Below are positions 1 through 7,777 of a stretch of DNA of 38,556 nt, in pieces. Below the pieces are notes generated by a model. The model was not told where the DNA came from, made no database searches, and saw only the letters and a program-made list of their open reading frames with translations. Numbering within the stretch: the first letter of the stretch is position 1; each line of letters begins with the position of its first letter. The position numbers were made by a program, and so were the translations under genes. Source of the DNA: an uncultured Clostridium sp. (GTDB lineage: Bacteria > Bacillota > Clostridia > Clostridiales > Clostridiaceae); contig URKQ01000032.1 of the NCBI GenBank assembly GCA_900548455.1, positions 1 to 38,556 of the forward strand, read 5' to 3'.

Positions 1-1
1 T

Positions 2-538
2 ACACTATACGAAAGAGCTGGAAGAATTAAGGGTAAAGAAGGATCAATTACTCAGATTCCAATCCTTACAATGCCTGAAGATGATAAAACTCACCCAATT
101 CCAGACTTAACTGGATATATTACAGAGGGACAAATAATTCTTTCTAGAGAATTATATCAAAAGGGAGTTACACCTCCTATAGATGTTTTACCATCACTAT
201 CAAGACTTAAAGATAAAGGTATTGGTAGAGGTAAAACAAGAGAAGATCATGCAGATACTATGAACCAATTATTCTCGGCGTATGCACAAGGTAAGCAGGC
301 TAAGGAATTGTCAGCAATCTTAGGTGAATCTGCACTTTCAGATGCAGATAAGAAATTTGCTAAGTTTGCAGAAGCATTTGAAGATCAATATGTATCCCAA
401 GGATATAATACAGATAGAAGTATAGAAGAAACTTTAGATCTTGGATGGCAACTACTTAAGATATTACCTGTTAATGAGCTTAAGAGAATTAGAGATGAAT
501 ATCTTGAAAAGTATCTGCCTAAGGGAGATGAAGAGTAG
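2..538 (+). CDS. ntpB: V-type ATP synthase subunit B, C-terminal part (partial)
   Basis: This is the 3' end of the non-catalytic nucleotide-binding B subunit of a V/A-type rotary ATPase, which alternates with the A subunit in the cytoplasmic V1 head. The frame is open from base 2, so the start lies upstream of the window. The visible part begins with the conserved stretch YERAGRI followed by GSITQIPILTMP, then DDKTHPIPDLTGYITEGQI and YPPIDVLPSLSRL-like text (here TPPIDVLPSLSRL), all hallmarks of the B subunit. About 178 residues are present out of a usual 455-465. It ends at TAG 536-538 and is followed three bases later by subunit D, so the two are in one operon. In clostridia such enzymes may pump Na+ or H+; the ion cannot be judged from this part. 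Confidence 0.96.
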   Translation, partial: TLYERAGRIKGKEGSITQIPILTMPEDDKTHPIPDLTGYITEGQIILSRELYQKGVTPPIDVLPSLSRLKDKGIGRGKTREDHADTMNQLFSAYAQGKQAKELSAILGESALSDADKKFAKFAEAFEDQYVSQGYNTDRSIEETLDLGWQLLKILPVNELKRIRDEYLEKYLPKGDEE

Positions 539-541
539 AGT

Positions 542-1195
542 ATGGCAAGATTAAATGTCAACCCTACTAGAATGGAGCTTACTAAGCTTAAAAAGAGATT
601 AGTTACTGCATCTAGAGGGCATAAGCTTTTAAAAGATAAGCAAGATGAATTGATGAGAAGGTTCGTTGAACTTGTAAAATATAACAATAAGCTAAGAAGT
701 GAAGTTGAAGATAAATTACAAGGTGCTTTTAAGGACTTTATGATGGCATCAGCTGCAATTTCTCCAGAGTTTCTTGAAGAAGCAATATCTTGTCCAAAAG
801 AAAAGATATCTTTAGAAATTGCAGAGAAGAACATTATGAGTGTTAATGTACCTGTAATGAAGTTTGTTAGAGAGTTAGAAGATGATCCAGGTAGTATTTA
901 TCCTTATGGATTTTATAGTACATCATCTGAATTAGATACTTCTATTGAACAACTTTACTCCATTCTACCAAAACTTTTAGAACTTGCAGAGGTTGAAAAG
1001 TCTTGTCAGCTAATGGCTGATGAGATTGAGAAGACAAGAAGAAGAGTTAATGCTCTTGAGTATATGACTATTCCTCAACTTCAAGAAACAATCAAGTACA
1101 TTAGAATGAAGCTTGATGAGAATGAAAGAGGAGCTCTTACTCGTTTAATGAAAGTTAAGGACATGATGGAAAAAGCAAAAATTGCAGCTAAATAA
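542..1195 (+). CDS. ntpD: V-type ATP synthase subunit D (central stalk)
   Basis: Subunit D forms the rotating central shaft linking the V1 head to the membrane ring. The 217-aa protein matches the family length (about 200-220) and opens with the diagnostic N-terminus MARLNVNPTRMELTKLKKRL followed by a long helix with GHKLLKDKQDEL; the C-terminal helix contains RRRVNALEYMTIPQL, also typical. The ATG sits three bases after the subunit B stop, so translation is probably coupled. A strong terminator follows at 1202, so this is the last gene of the ATPase operon. Confidence 0.96.
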   Translation: MARLNVNPTRMELTKLKKRLVTASRGHKLLKDKQDELMRRFVELVKYNNKLRSEVEDKLQGAFKDFMMASAAISPEFLEEAISCPKEKISLEIAEKNIMSVNVPVMKFVRELEDDPGSIYPYGFYSTSSELDTSIEQLYSILPKLLELAEVEKSCQLMADEIEKTRRRVNALEYMTIPQLQETIKYIRMKLDENERGALTRLMKVKDMMEKAKIAAK

Positions 1196-1201
1196 AAAAC
1201 T

Positions 1202-1238
1202 CTGTATGCATTTATAGCGATGCATACAGTTTTTTTTA
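1202..1238 (+). terminator. Rho-independent terminator of the V-ATPase operon
   Basis: A perfect 10-bp stem (CTGTATGCAT at 1202-1211 and ATGCATACAG at 1220-1229) with an 8-nt loop is followed by a run of eight or nine T. It lies 6 nt after the subunit D stop. Confidence 0.93.
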
Positions 1239-1241
1239 TTT

Positions 1242-1267
1242 AAAATTTAAAATTTAAAATTTAAAAT
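1242..1267. repeat. Short tandem repeat, unit AAAATTT
   Basis: Nearly four head-to-tail copies of the 7-mer AAAATTT follow the ATPase terminator. It is low-complexity AT sequence; the remaining 145 bases before the next gene are AT-rich with no other clear signal. Confidence 0.8.
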
Positions 1268-1412
1268 CTTACATCCTAAATTGTATTAATAGTTGTTGTA
1301 ATAATAATTGTCATAATTGAAACTAGAATTTAATATAACTTATTTAAAAATTTTGAATTATACAAAAAATAATGATATAATAATGACTATTAAAAGATTT
1401 GGAGGAATTTAG

Positions 1413-2216
1413 ATGTATAAAATATGTCATGATTCAATGTATATGGTTAACTACTTAAAAAGTGATATATTTAAATATTTACCCAAAGAATTATGGGATA
1501 GATATTTATTTTTATATAATAAATTATTAAAGTTAATGGATTTTCCATTTACTGATCCAAATCGTAGAGCTAATAATATAGAATTTTATATATTAGAAAA
1601 TGACTTTGGTTTTATTGAAAATTTGATATGTAAAGAAGTATTTCAAGACAAGGTGAATTATTATATATGTGCAAATGATTATGATGAGGTAAAGAACTTT
1701 TTAATAAAAGAAATTGAACATATGTCTCAATCTTTGGATATATATGTTATTGATGAAAATTTAAAAAACTACATATTGGATAATTTAGGTGGAGATATAA
1801 TCTCATACCATATTAAATTATATACGAGAAATCATATAAATAATATTGAATCGAATAATTGTTCAATAATCAAGAAGATAGACTTAAAAAGTAATAGAGA
1901 ACTAAATCATTTAAAATATCCATCACAATTTTTACATTACTTTGGACATAAGGATGGAGATAGGTTTACATCAATATGTGGTATTTCTCCTTTAAATGCA
2001 TGGAGGAGTGAGGTAATTAGTGTAAATACACTGTTTCCTGAATATAAAAATAAAGGCTATGCAAAGAAAGTTTGCGCTTTTGCTATGAACTATACAATGG
2101 ATTTTTCAAGCATATTTACATGGACTGCTGATGAAGATAATATTGCCAGTATAAATTTAGCTAAATCGTTAGGGTTCACTGAATTTCAAAGAAAATGCTG
2201 TATCCGAATTAAGTAG
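1413..2216 (+). CDS. GNAT-like acetyltransferase with divergent N-terminal domain
   Basis: The C-terminal third looks like a GNAT acetyl-CoA-binding fold: NTLFPEYKNKGYAKKVCAFA (about residues 208-227) is motif A with the Q/RxxGxA-type loop as NKGYAK, and DEDNIASINLAKSLGF (near 243-258) is the usual motif B ending. The first 200 residues are not recognised beyond a possible second, degenerate GNAT half, giving 267 aa against 150-180 for a simple GNAT. The ATG at 1413 has GGAGG 7-8 bases upstream. Substrate unknown. The next gene, another GNAT, starts 14 bases after the stop, so they are probably cotranscribed. Confidence 0.8.
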   Translation: MYKICHDSMYMVNYLKSDIFKYLPKELWDRYLFLYNKLLKLMDFPFTDPNRRANNIEFYILENDFGFIENLICKEVFQDKVNYYICANDYDEVKNFLIKEIEHMSQSLDIYVIDENLKNYILDNLGGDIISYHIKLYTRNHINNIESNNCSIIKKIDLKSNRELNHLKYPSQFLHYFGHKDGDRFTSICGISPLNAWRSEVISVNTLFPEYKNKGYAKKVCAFAMNYTMDFSSIFTWTADEDNIASINLAKSLGFTEFQRKCCIRIK

Positions 2217-2230
2217 AAGGGGTTGATTTT

Positions 2231-2749
2231 ATGGAGCTTAGGTTAGTTAAACCATCAATTGAAATGGAGAATGAGTATTTATCATATATTAAAGAATGGG
2301 AGGAGAGTGGAGAAAAAATCGTTCCATATGCTTCAAGAAGAAATGGAAATCAATACAAGGATCTTTTAAGGTATTGGGCTGAAGAAGAAACAGATATAGT
2401 AAGAAAAAAGGACAAGGTTCCAGCAAGTTTATATTTTCTAGTAGATGAGAAAGGTAAAATCTATGGTGCACTAGGTTTAAGATATGAATTAAATGATTTT
2501 TTACTTAAGATAGGTGGACATATAGGATATGGAATAAGACCTAGTGAAAGGAAAAAGGGTTATGCAACTAAGATGTTGTCATTAGCATTACCAATAGCAA
2601 AGAAATTAGGAATTACTAAGGTTCTTATTACTTGTGATAAAAGTAATTTAGGATCTGCTGGTACTATTAAAAATTACGGTGGTATACTAGAAAATGTTTT
2701 TATAGAGGAAGATGGTAATATAGTAGAGAGGTATTGGATTAATTTATAA
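2231..2749 (+). CDS. GNAT family N-acetyltransferase
   Basis: A 172-aa single-domain acetyltransferase. Motif A is HIGYGIRPSERKKGYATKML (about residues 97-116), with the RKKGYAT acetyl-CoA pyrophosphate loop; LITCDKSNLGSAGTIKNYGG (about 137-156) is the partner strand and helix. GNAT enzymes of this shape acetylate amino groups of small molecules or proteins; the substrate is not evident. A GGGG-type ribosome site lies 9 bases before the ATG. Second gene of a two-GNAT operon; a 17-bp repeat end and a terminator begin right after the stop. Confidence 0.9.
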   Translation: MELRLVKPSIEMENEYLSYIKEWEESGEKIVPYASRRNGNQYKDLLRYWAEEETDIVRKKDKVPASLYFLVDEKGKIYGALGLRYELNDFLLKIGGHIGYGIRPSERKKGYATKMLSLALPIAKKLGITKVLITCDKSNLGSAGTIKNYGGILENVFIEEDGNIVERYWINL

Positions 2750-2750
2750 T

Positions 2751-2767
2751 GGCTCTGTAGTAAAATA
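2751..2767. repeat. Solo 17-bp end of the MITE-like repeat family
   Basis: The 17 bases GGCTCTGTAGTAAAATA are identical to the first 17 bases of the element starting at 38398 and match 16 of 17 of the element starting at 22511. Homology stops here and runs directly into a terminator stem. It starts one base after a stop codon. Confidence 0.75.
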
Positions 2768-2800
2768 GGGTTGCAGCTTTTAGCTACAACCCTATTATTA
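2764..2800. terminator. Bidirectional terminator between convergent genes
   Basis: The arms AATAGGGTTG (2764-2773) and CAACCCTATT (2787-2796) pair, with an inner GC-containing stem across a TTTT loop and one mismatch. A-rich and T-rich flanks allow it to serve both the GNAT operon (+) and the hydrogenase (-), whose stop codon overlaps its edge. Confidence 0.8.
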
Positions 2801-4294
2801 TCTCTCAAGATTAATTTTATTAATATCTTCAAGTGTTTTATTATCAGCTACATTTTCTATGGTAGATGACTTTTGTTCTTTTAAGAAGTTATTTTTACAT
2901 GAATTTGGAGTTAAGAAAACTCCTGCACCGTTAACGCATCCACCTTCACACATCATGCCTTCAATAAAGTTTCCAGGAAGTTTGTTGATTTTTCCTAAAG
3001 TCATAGCCTTTTTAATTTCATCAGTACCAGAAACTTTTACAGGTTTAAAATTAACAGGTATTTTTTCTGTATTTACATAATTCTCTATAGCTGCAGATAA
3101 ACCGCCTGCCATAGCAAAACCTCTAGCGTATTTTGAACCTTCGTTAATTGGTAAATCTTCACACTGACTTGGATCAATATCAAATGCATCAAACATAGCA
3201 CAAAGTTCTTCAAAGGTTAAAACATAATCAACACTACCTTTTATTTCTGGACGTTTAATCTCAGCTTTTTTAGCAGTACAAGGCCCGATAAATACTACTT
3301 TTATATCAGGATCATCCTCTTTTAATAGTCTAGCAGTAGCTACCATAGGAGAAACAGTACTAGAAATCTTACTTGCTTCTGATGGATATTTTTTCTCTAC
3401 GTAGCTTAGGAAACCTGGGCAACAGGAGTTTGTCATATAAGAGTCACCCTTTTCCATTCTCTCTGCAAATTCTTTACTTTCATGAACAGTTACTATATCT
3501 GCACCGCAAGATACTTCAATCATATCAGTAAAGCCCATTTTTATAAGTGCGGATTTAATTTTACCTAAAGACACATCTTTACCATATTGACCAGATATAG
3601 CTGGTGCCACCATAGCTACCATTGGACGTTTGATTTTTAAACGTTTAGTAATTGGAACAACATAACTCTTATCAGAAATCGCACCAAATGGACATGCGCT
3701 CATACATGCACCACATTGTATGCAGTCATCATTTTTTATGTAAGCTCGTCTATCATCATCGTTTACACTTAAAGCACCTGTAGGACAAGCAACTCTACAT
3801 GGACGTAATACTTCAGAAATTGCATTATAAGGGCAAGCTTTTTTACAAAGTCCACATTCCCTACATAATTCTTGGTTTATATAGGCCTTTCCACCTACAG
3901 ACATCATTGCATTAGCAGGGCATACTTCTCTACATTTATGAGTTAAGCAACCTCTGCAAGCTTCAGTAACGGTATATTTATTAAGTGGACATCTATCACA
4001 AGCAGCTTCTATTACATACATTATTTGTTCATCTGCTCTTATGTCAATTAATTCATCTAATTCAGCAAATTCATTATCAACAGGTAAATACCCAGCAGCC
4101 AGTTTAGCACGTTGATTAACTATGGCTCTTTCCCTATGTATACAGCACCTATAAGTTGCATTTTTTTTATCAACAATAAACTTATGTATGTTATATATAT
4201 CTTTTGTGTTAAGTTTATCCTCCATTGTAAGTATTACAATCTGTTTTAGTACCTCATGTTTAATTTTCTTTAAAGTAGTTTCGAAAGTAAACAT
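2798..4294 (-). CDS. Monomeric [FeFe] hydrogenase, group B-like
   Basis: A cytoplasmic iron-only hydrogenase that reduces protons or oxidises H2, probably with ferredoxin as partner. All three H-cluster loops are present: L1 TNSCCPGF (288-295, with the vicinal Cys pair), L2 GPCTAKKAE (337-345) and L3 MMCEGGCVNGAG (447-458). L2 has GPC instead of MPC and L3 has CEGGC instead of CPGGC, which fits the poorly studied group B rather than the classic CpI type. The N-terminal half carries many Cys (C100-C201) arranged as ferredoxin-like 4Fe-4S binding stretches such as CRECGLCKKACP and CIQCGACMSACP. Length 498 aa fits this group. It stands alone, with no HydE/F/G maturases or NADH-binding subunits nearby. 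RBS AAAGGGGGA precedes the ATG. Confidence 0.92.
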   Translation of the reverse strand: MFTFETTLKKIKHEVLKQIVILTMEDKLNTKDIYNIHKFIVDKKNATYRCCIHRERAIVNQRAKLAAGYLPVDNEFAELDELIDIRADEQIMYVIEAACDRCPLNKYTVTEACRGCLTHKCREVCPANAMMSVGGKAYINQELCRECGLCKKACPYNAISEVLRPCRVACPTGALSVNDDDRRAYIKNDDCIQCGACMSACPFGAISDKSYVVPITKRLKIKRPMVAMVAPAISGQYGKDVSLGKIKSALIKMGFTDMIEVSCGADIVTVHESKEFAERMEKGDSYMTNSCCPGFLSYVEKKYPSEASKISSTVSPMVATARLLKEDDPDIKVVFIGPCTAKKAEIKRPEIKGSVDYVLTFEELCAMFDAFDIDPSQCEDLPINEGSKYARGFAMAGGLSAAIENYVNTEKIPVNFKPVKVSGTDEIKKAMTLGKINKLPGNFIEGMMCEGGCVNGAGVFLTPNSCKNNFLKEQKSSTIENVADNKTLEDINKINLER

Positions 4295-4335
4295 ACAAAA
4301 TCCCCCTTTTTTTCAGTTAATTACATACCATCGTT

Positions 4336-4363
4336 ATTATAACATAAATATTGCAAGAAACAA
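4336..4363 (-). promoter_or_regulatory. Putative sigma-A promoter of the hydrogenase gene
   Basis: On the minus strand TTGTTT (4363-4358) and TATAAT (4341-4336) are separated by 16 bases, about 42 bases before the hydrogenase start. Confidence 0.55.
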
Positions 4364-4453
4364 TTCAAAAATAAAAATATTGTGGGTGTTGTCAGTCTTT
4401 TAATACATATAAATATAAAAAAACAAATTTAATTAGATAATTATAAAAACAAA

Positions 4454-4482
4454 TTGACATATATTAATTTTATGAATATAAT
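4454..4482 (+). promoter_or_regulatory. Consensus sigma-A promoter for the 4508-5455 operon
   Basis: TTGACA (4454-4459) and TATAAT (4477-4482) are both perfect and spaced by 17 bases, 25 bases before the GTG start at 4508. Confidence 0.85.
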
Positions 4483-4507
4483 ATAATTAAAGTAAGGGAG
4501 TGATAGT

Positions 4508-4888
4508 GTGGAAAGCGTAATAGAGCTTAAAAAAGAATATTTTACTTATGTTGAAAAAATCAAAAATGAGTATGAAGTTAATCGACTTCATCTAATCAAT
4601 GATCAATGTATGGACGAAGCCATAATTGAAAAAATTAAAAGAAACGTATGTGAAATATTTATGACATTATTTAATGCTACTGAAAGAAAAACAAAAGAAG
4701 TTAATGGTAATATAGAATATGAAACTTTTTGCCAAGAATATATAAAAACATTTGAAAAAATACCTAAGTCGTGGAGAGAAAAACTTGAAAAAGATAAAAA
4801 AAATCAATTTTACGATGAAGTGCTAAAAGAAGAAAGTAAACTTATGGTAGTAGAGTTGCTTAAAACTAAATTTCTAGAACTAATGTAG
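4508..4888 (+). CDS. Hypothetical protein, helical, 126 aa
   Basis: Not recognised. The protein is Lys/Glu-rich, predicted soluble and mostly helical, with no signal peptide or membrane segment. It starts with GTG after a GGGAGTGAT ribosome site and directly follows a consensus promoter. The ArsR/DUF2087 regulator starts 9 bases after its stop with its own GGAGG site, so the pair is one transcription unit. It may be the partner or target of that regulator, but nothing in the sequence shows a function. Confidence 0.7.
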   Translation: MESVIELKKEYFTYVEKIKNEYEVNRLHLINDQCMDEAIIEKIKRNVCEIFMTLFNATERKTKEVNGNIEYETFCQEYIKTFEKIPKSWREKLEKDKKNQFYDEVLKEESKLMVVELLKTKFLELM

Positions 4889-4897
4889 GAGGAAAAA

Positions 4898-5455
4898 ATG
4901 ACAGAATTAGAAGTAGTTAAGCTATTTAAAGCTTTAGCAGATAAATCAAGATTATCTATACTGAAATCATTAGCAAAAGAACCAATGTATGTTGAGTTAC
5001 TAGCTGAAAGGTTAAAATTAACACCGGCAACTATATCGTTTCATTTAAAAAAGCTTCAAGATTTAAACATAGTTAATTCAAAAAAGGAGCAATACTATGT
5101 TGTATATTCATTAAATGAAGAAATTCTTTCCGTGTCAATTTTAGATATAATAAAAAAAGAGTCCTCTGAAGAGGATCTTCAATTAGAAAGGGAAGAAAAC
5201 TATAGAAAAAAGGTAATTGAAAGCTTTTTTGAATATGGAAAGTTAAAGAGTATACCAGTGCAAAATAAGAAAGAAAAGATTGTTTTATCTGAGATTTTAA
5301 AGGCCTTTGAAAAAGGACGTGAATATTCAGAAAGAGAAGTGAATATTATTATTGCCGATTTTAATGATGATTTTTGTACTATAAGAAGAGATATGATTGA
5401 TTTTGGTATGCTTGAAAGAAGTAATGGAATTTATAAGATAACAGATAAAAGTTAA
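4898..5455 (+). CDS. ArsR-type HTH transcriptional regulator with DUF2087 domain
   Basis: Residues 1-80 are a winged helix of the ArsR type (LFKALADKSRLSILKSLA, then LTPATISFHLKKLQDLNIV as the recognition helix and wing). The C-terminal part (about 110-180) has the DUF2087 pattern: IPVQNKKEKIVLSEILKAFE, GREYSEREVNIIIADFNDDF, then IRRDMIDFGMLER. No metal-binding Cys pair is seen in the HTH, so it is unlikely to be an arsenic sensor. RBS GGAGG is 7 bases before the ATG. Second gene behind the promoter at 4454. Confidence 0.88.
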   Translation: MTELEVVKLFKALADKSRLSILKSLAKEPMYVELLAERLKLTPATISFHLKKLQDLNIVNSKKEQYYVVYSLNEEILSVSILDIIKKESSEEDLQLEREENYRKKVIESFFEYGKLKSIPVQNKKEKIVLSEILKAFEKGREYSEREVNIIIADFNDDFCTIRRDMIDFGMLERSNGIYKITDKS

Positions 5456-5481
5456 AAAAGCTATCACAGGATAACTTTTTT
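5454..5481. terminator. Bidirectional terminator between convergent genes
   Basis: A stem of AAAAAAGCTATC with GATAACTTTTTT (one mismatch), loop ACAG, has A and T tracts on both sides. It overlaps both the regulator stop and the phosphodiesterase stop at 5464. Confidence 0.8.
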
Positions 5482-5958
5482 AAAATTTGAATTGATTGTC
5501 TTTCCATTTTCATCAATTTCAATATAACCAATACAGCCATATCGTACCCATGGGGAAGGCTTTGGAATACTGCCAGGGTTCATAATTAAAATGTCTTTAT
5601 AGTATTCTTTTATAGGAATATGAGTATGACCATATAGTATTATATTAGCACCTAAACTTTCTCCTTTTAAGGATAAAGAATTTAAGGTGCTTTTTACGTT
5701 AAATGCATCTCCATGAGTAAAAAATATTTTCTTAGTATTGACTTCAATTATTTGTTCTCTAGGGTACTTAGTGGTGTAATCACAGTTTCCAGCAACAGCA
5801 TAAATTGTCCCTTCAAAGTTACTTCTAATTAAAGATAAGTCACTGACACAATCTCCAAGATGAATTAGTATATCTATCTTATACTCATTTACATATTTAA
5901 TAACTTCATTTATAGCTTTTTCATTATGGTGGGTATCACCAATAAATGCAATTTTCAT
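5464..5958 (-). CDS. Metallophosphoesterase, YfcE/MJ0936 family phosphodiesterase
   Basis: A 164-aa cytoplasmic calcineurin-like phosphodiesterase. The metal ligands appear in order: GDTH (8-11), GD (35-36, LGDCV), GNCD (57-60), THGD (near 81-84) and GHTH (near 110-113), followed by the MNPGS signature with P and S residues. The length is normal for this family, which hydrolyses phosphodiesters with Mn2+ or similar ions; the natural substrate is not known. RBS AAGGAGG precedes the ATG by 6 bases. It is a single-gene unit convergent with the preceding operon. Confidence 0.92.
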   Translation of the reverse strand: MKIAFIGDTHHNEKAINEVIKYVNEYKIDILIHLGDCVSDLSLIRSNFEGTIYAVAGNCDYTTKYPREQIIEVNTKKIFFTHGDAFNVKSTLNSLSLKGESLGANIILYGHTHIPIKEYYKDILIMNPGSIPKPSPWVRYGCIGYIEIDENGKTINSNFKKVIL

Positions 5959-6101
5959 ATTAACCTCCTTAGTATTATAAATTTATACCTTAAGATTATA
6001 GCATATTAAAAAGGGTGAGTGTTACAGCAGGTAAATTTTATCAGAAATTCAACTATTATTAGTAGAATTGTTATATAATATACATAATAAGGAAAAAAGA
6101 T

Positions 6102-6137
6102 TTGAATTAGATAAATTATATGCAATATAATGCATAT
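6102..6137 (+). promoter_or_regulatory. Promoter with dyad over the -10, probable MarR autoregulatory operator
   Basis: TTGAAT (6102-6107) and TATAAT (6126-6131) are spaced by 18 bases. The -10 lies inside a perfect inverted repeat, ATATGCA (6118-6124) and TGCATAT (6131-6137), a layout typical of a MarR operator. The transcript would start only a few bases before the ribosome site at 6142. Confidence 0.65.
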
Positions 6138-6153
6138 CGTTGGAGGCGTTGAT

Positions 6154-6603
6154 ATGGAACGGAAGTTGGAGGAACAGTATATATTTAATTCTATTTTTAT
6201 GTTATCTAATAAGTTACAGTTGGCAGGAGATAGTTTGTGTGGAGATATTACATTAAAGCAATTTTTATTACTTATAATTGTAAAAACTTGGGCTGAGGGA
6301 AGCCCTAATATGAACGATTTAGCTGCAATGATGGGCTGTAGCAGACAAAACATAAAAAACATAATTTTATCTTTGGAAAAAAAGAAATTTATAAAAGTTA
6401 GGGAAAATACAAAAGATAAAAGATCAACTTCCATAGTTTTAACTAAAAAAAGTAGAGGATATTTAGAAGAACATGAGAAGCAATTCGATAATATTTTAGA
6501 TGAACTTTTTAAAGACGTAGGTGAAAACGAGGTTATACTTATGTGTAATCTTATTGATAAGCTATATGATAATGTTAATTGGCTAATTACTAACAATGTA
6601 TAG
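6154..6603 (+). CDS. MarR family transcriptional regulator
   Basis: A 149-aa winged-helix protein with the MarR pattern: an N-terminal dimer helix, then LKQFLLLIIVKTW, NMNDLAAMMGCSRQNIKNII (recognition helix), LEKKKFIKVRENTKDKRSTSIVLTKKSRGYLEEH (wing with DxRS). The ATG at 6154 is chosen over an in-frame ATG at 6130 because GGAGG at 6142-6146 is well spaced only for the former. A dyad overlies its own promoter, suggesting autorepression. It has its own terminator, and its other targets are not evident; the divergent phosphodiesterase is one possibility. Confidence 0.9.
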   Translation: MERKLEEQYIFNSIFMLSNKLQLAGDSLCGDITLKQFLLLIIVKTWAEGSPNMNDLAAMMGCSRQNIKNIILSLEKKKFIKVRENTKDKRSTSIVLTKKSRGYLEEHEKQFDNILDELFKDVGENEVILMCNLIDKLYDNVNWLITNNV

Positions 6604-6624
6604 ATAAAATATAAATATATTTTC

Positions 6625-6660
6625 AAAGCAGTTTATTTAAAAGGTAAACTGCTTTTATTT
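6625..6660 (+). terminator. Terminator of the MarR gene
   Basis: A perfect 11-bp stem, AAAGCAGTTTA (6625-6635) with TAAACTGCTTT (6645-6655), is followed by a T-rich tail. Confidence 0.88.
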
Positions 6661-6666
6661 ATAGGG

Positions 6667-6703
6667 TTGACAATTGTAAACTTAAAATCATATAATGGTT
6701 TAC
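6667..6703 (+). promoter_or_regulatory. bio operon promoter overlapped by a BirA-like dyad
   Basis: TTGACA (6667-6672) and TATAAT (6691-6696) are perfect hexamers 18 bases apart. An inverted repeat, TTGTAAAC (6674-6681) and GTTTAC (6698-6703), brackets the -10 with a 16-base gap. This resembles the split TTGTTAAC/GTTAACAA box of the biotin repressor BirA. The biotin genes downstream make that reading likely, but BirA itself is not in the window. The leader to bioB is about 95 bases. Confidence 0.7.
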
Positions 6704-6797
6704 GTAAAGTGTATAAAAATGATGACTTTGAAAATTTTTCTAAATCTACACAATATACATATTTAAACTTATATGAAATTGAAGGGAATTAAAGAAT

Positions 6798-7763
6798 ATG
6801 ACTATAGCTAAAGAACTAAAAGAGAAAATTTTAGATGGATACATAATTAATAAGGAAGACGCATTGCTACTTCTTAATGAAGACTTAGATTTATTATGCC
6901 AATATGCTGATGAACTTAGAGAACATTTTTGCAAAGATTCTTTTGATATGTGCACTATTATAAATGGTAAAAGCGGCAAGTGCTCAGAGAACTGTAAATA
7001 TTGTGCTCAATCAGCTCATTTTAATACTAGCGTTGAGGAATATCCACTGCTAGATTTAGACACTATTAAAGAAGATGCAAAATATAATGATGAAAAAGGA
7101 GTTCTTCGCTATTCTGTAGTTACATCAGGGAAAAGGCTTAGTGATAAAGAAGTTGATACGCTTTGCGAAGTATATGAAAAAATAAAAAAGGAAACTAAGT
7201 TATCACTTTGTGCTTCTCATGGACTTCTTTCATTTGAAAATTTTCAAAAGTTAAAAGCAGCTGGTGTAGCTAGATATCATAATAATCTTGAAGCATCAAG
7301 AAACTTTTTTCCACAAATATGTACAACCCATACTTATGATGACAAAATTAATACAATTAAAGCTGCTCAGATGGCAGGGTTAGAAGTATGTAGTGGTGGA
7401 ATTATGGGCCTTGGTGAAACAATGGAAGATAGAATAGATATGGTTTTAGATCTAAGAGAAATAGGAATTAAATCTATACCAGTAAATATATTAAATCCAA
7501 TTAAGGGAACGCCAATGGAAAACAATAGACCTATATCAAAGGAAGAAGCACAAAGAATTGTAGCAATCTATAGGTTTATAATTCCAGAAGGAACTATTCG
7601 ACTTGCTGGAGGAAGGGGACTTTTAGACGATAAAGGACGAGCTATATTTAATTCAGGTGCCAATGCTGCAATTACGGGAGATATGTTAACTACTGCTGGA
7701 ATTACTATAGACGATGATATGTCAATGCTTAAAGAGCTTGGGTATAAGGTGAATATGATATAG
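6798..7763 (+). CDS. bioB: Biotin synthase (radical SAM)
   Basis: BioB inserts sulfur into dethiobiotin to form biotin. The radical-SAM cluster motif CSENCKYC gives C62, C66 and C69, followed by AQSAHFNT. Other family marks are VVTSGKRL, YHNNLEAS, CSGGIMGLGE, LNPIKGTPM and RLAGGRG, all in the usual order. Length 321 aa is normal. The ATG follows GAAGGGAA at a somewhat long spacing of about 9 bases. First gene of bioB-bioD-bioA; bioD starts 14 bases after its stop. Expression is probably biotin-repressed through the dyad at 6674-6703. Confidence 0.97.
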   Translation: MTIAKELKEKILDGYIINKEDALLLLNEDLDLLCQYADELREHFCKDSFDMCTIINGKSGKCSENCKYCAQSAHFNTSVEEYPLLDLDTIKEDAKYNDEKGVLRYSVVTSGKRLSDKEVDTLCEVYEKIKKETKLSLCASHGLLSFENFQKLKAAGVARYHNNLEASRNFFPQICTTHTYDDKINTIKAAQMAGLEVCSGGIMGLGETMEDRIDMVLDLREIGIKSIPVNILNPIKGTPMENNRPISKEEAQRIVAIYRFIIPEGTIRLAGGRGLLDDKGRAIFNSGANAAITGDMLTTAGITIDDDMSMLKELGYKVNMI

Positions 7764-7777
7764 AAAGGGAGTTAGTT

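Noticed and set aside
385..834. An open frame antisense to the V-ATPase genes
   Set aside because: It is a shadow of the well-conserved subunits B and D, with no ribosome site and a composition typical of antisense AT-rich DNA.
1202..1215. CTCTGTATGCATT shared by the ATPase terminator and the region near 21390, as a further MITE end
   Set aside because: Similarity to the element ends stops at CTCTGTA, the first site is fully explained by a terminator stem, and no inverted partner exists.
6006..6626. A long minus-strand open frame over the MarR gene
   Set aside because: Low-complexity hydrophobic shadow frame; the plus-strand MarR has a clear domain, promoter and ribosome site.
6719..6766. 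A 15-codon leader frame before bioB
   Set aside because: No ribosome site precedes it and no hairpin pairs with the bioB start; the BirA-like dyad is enough to explain control.
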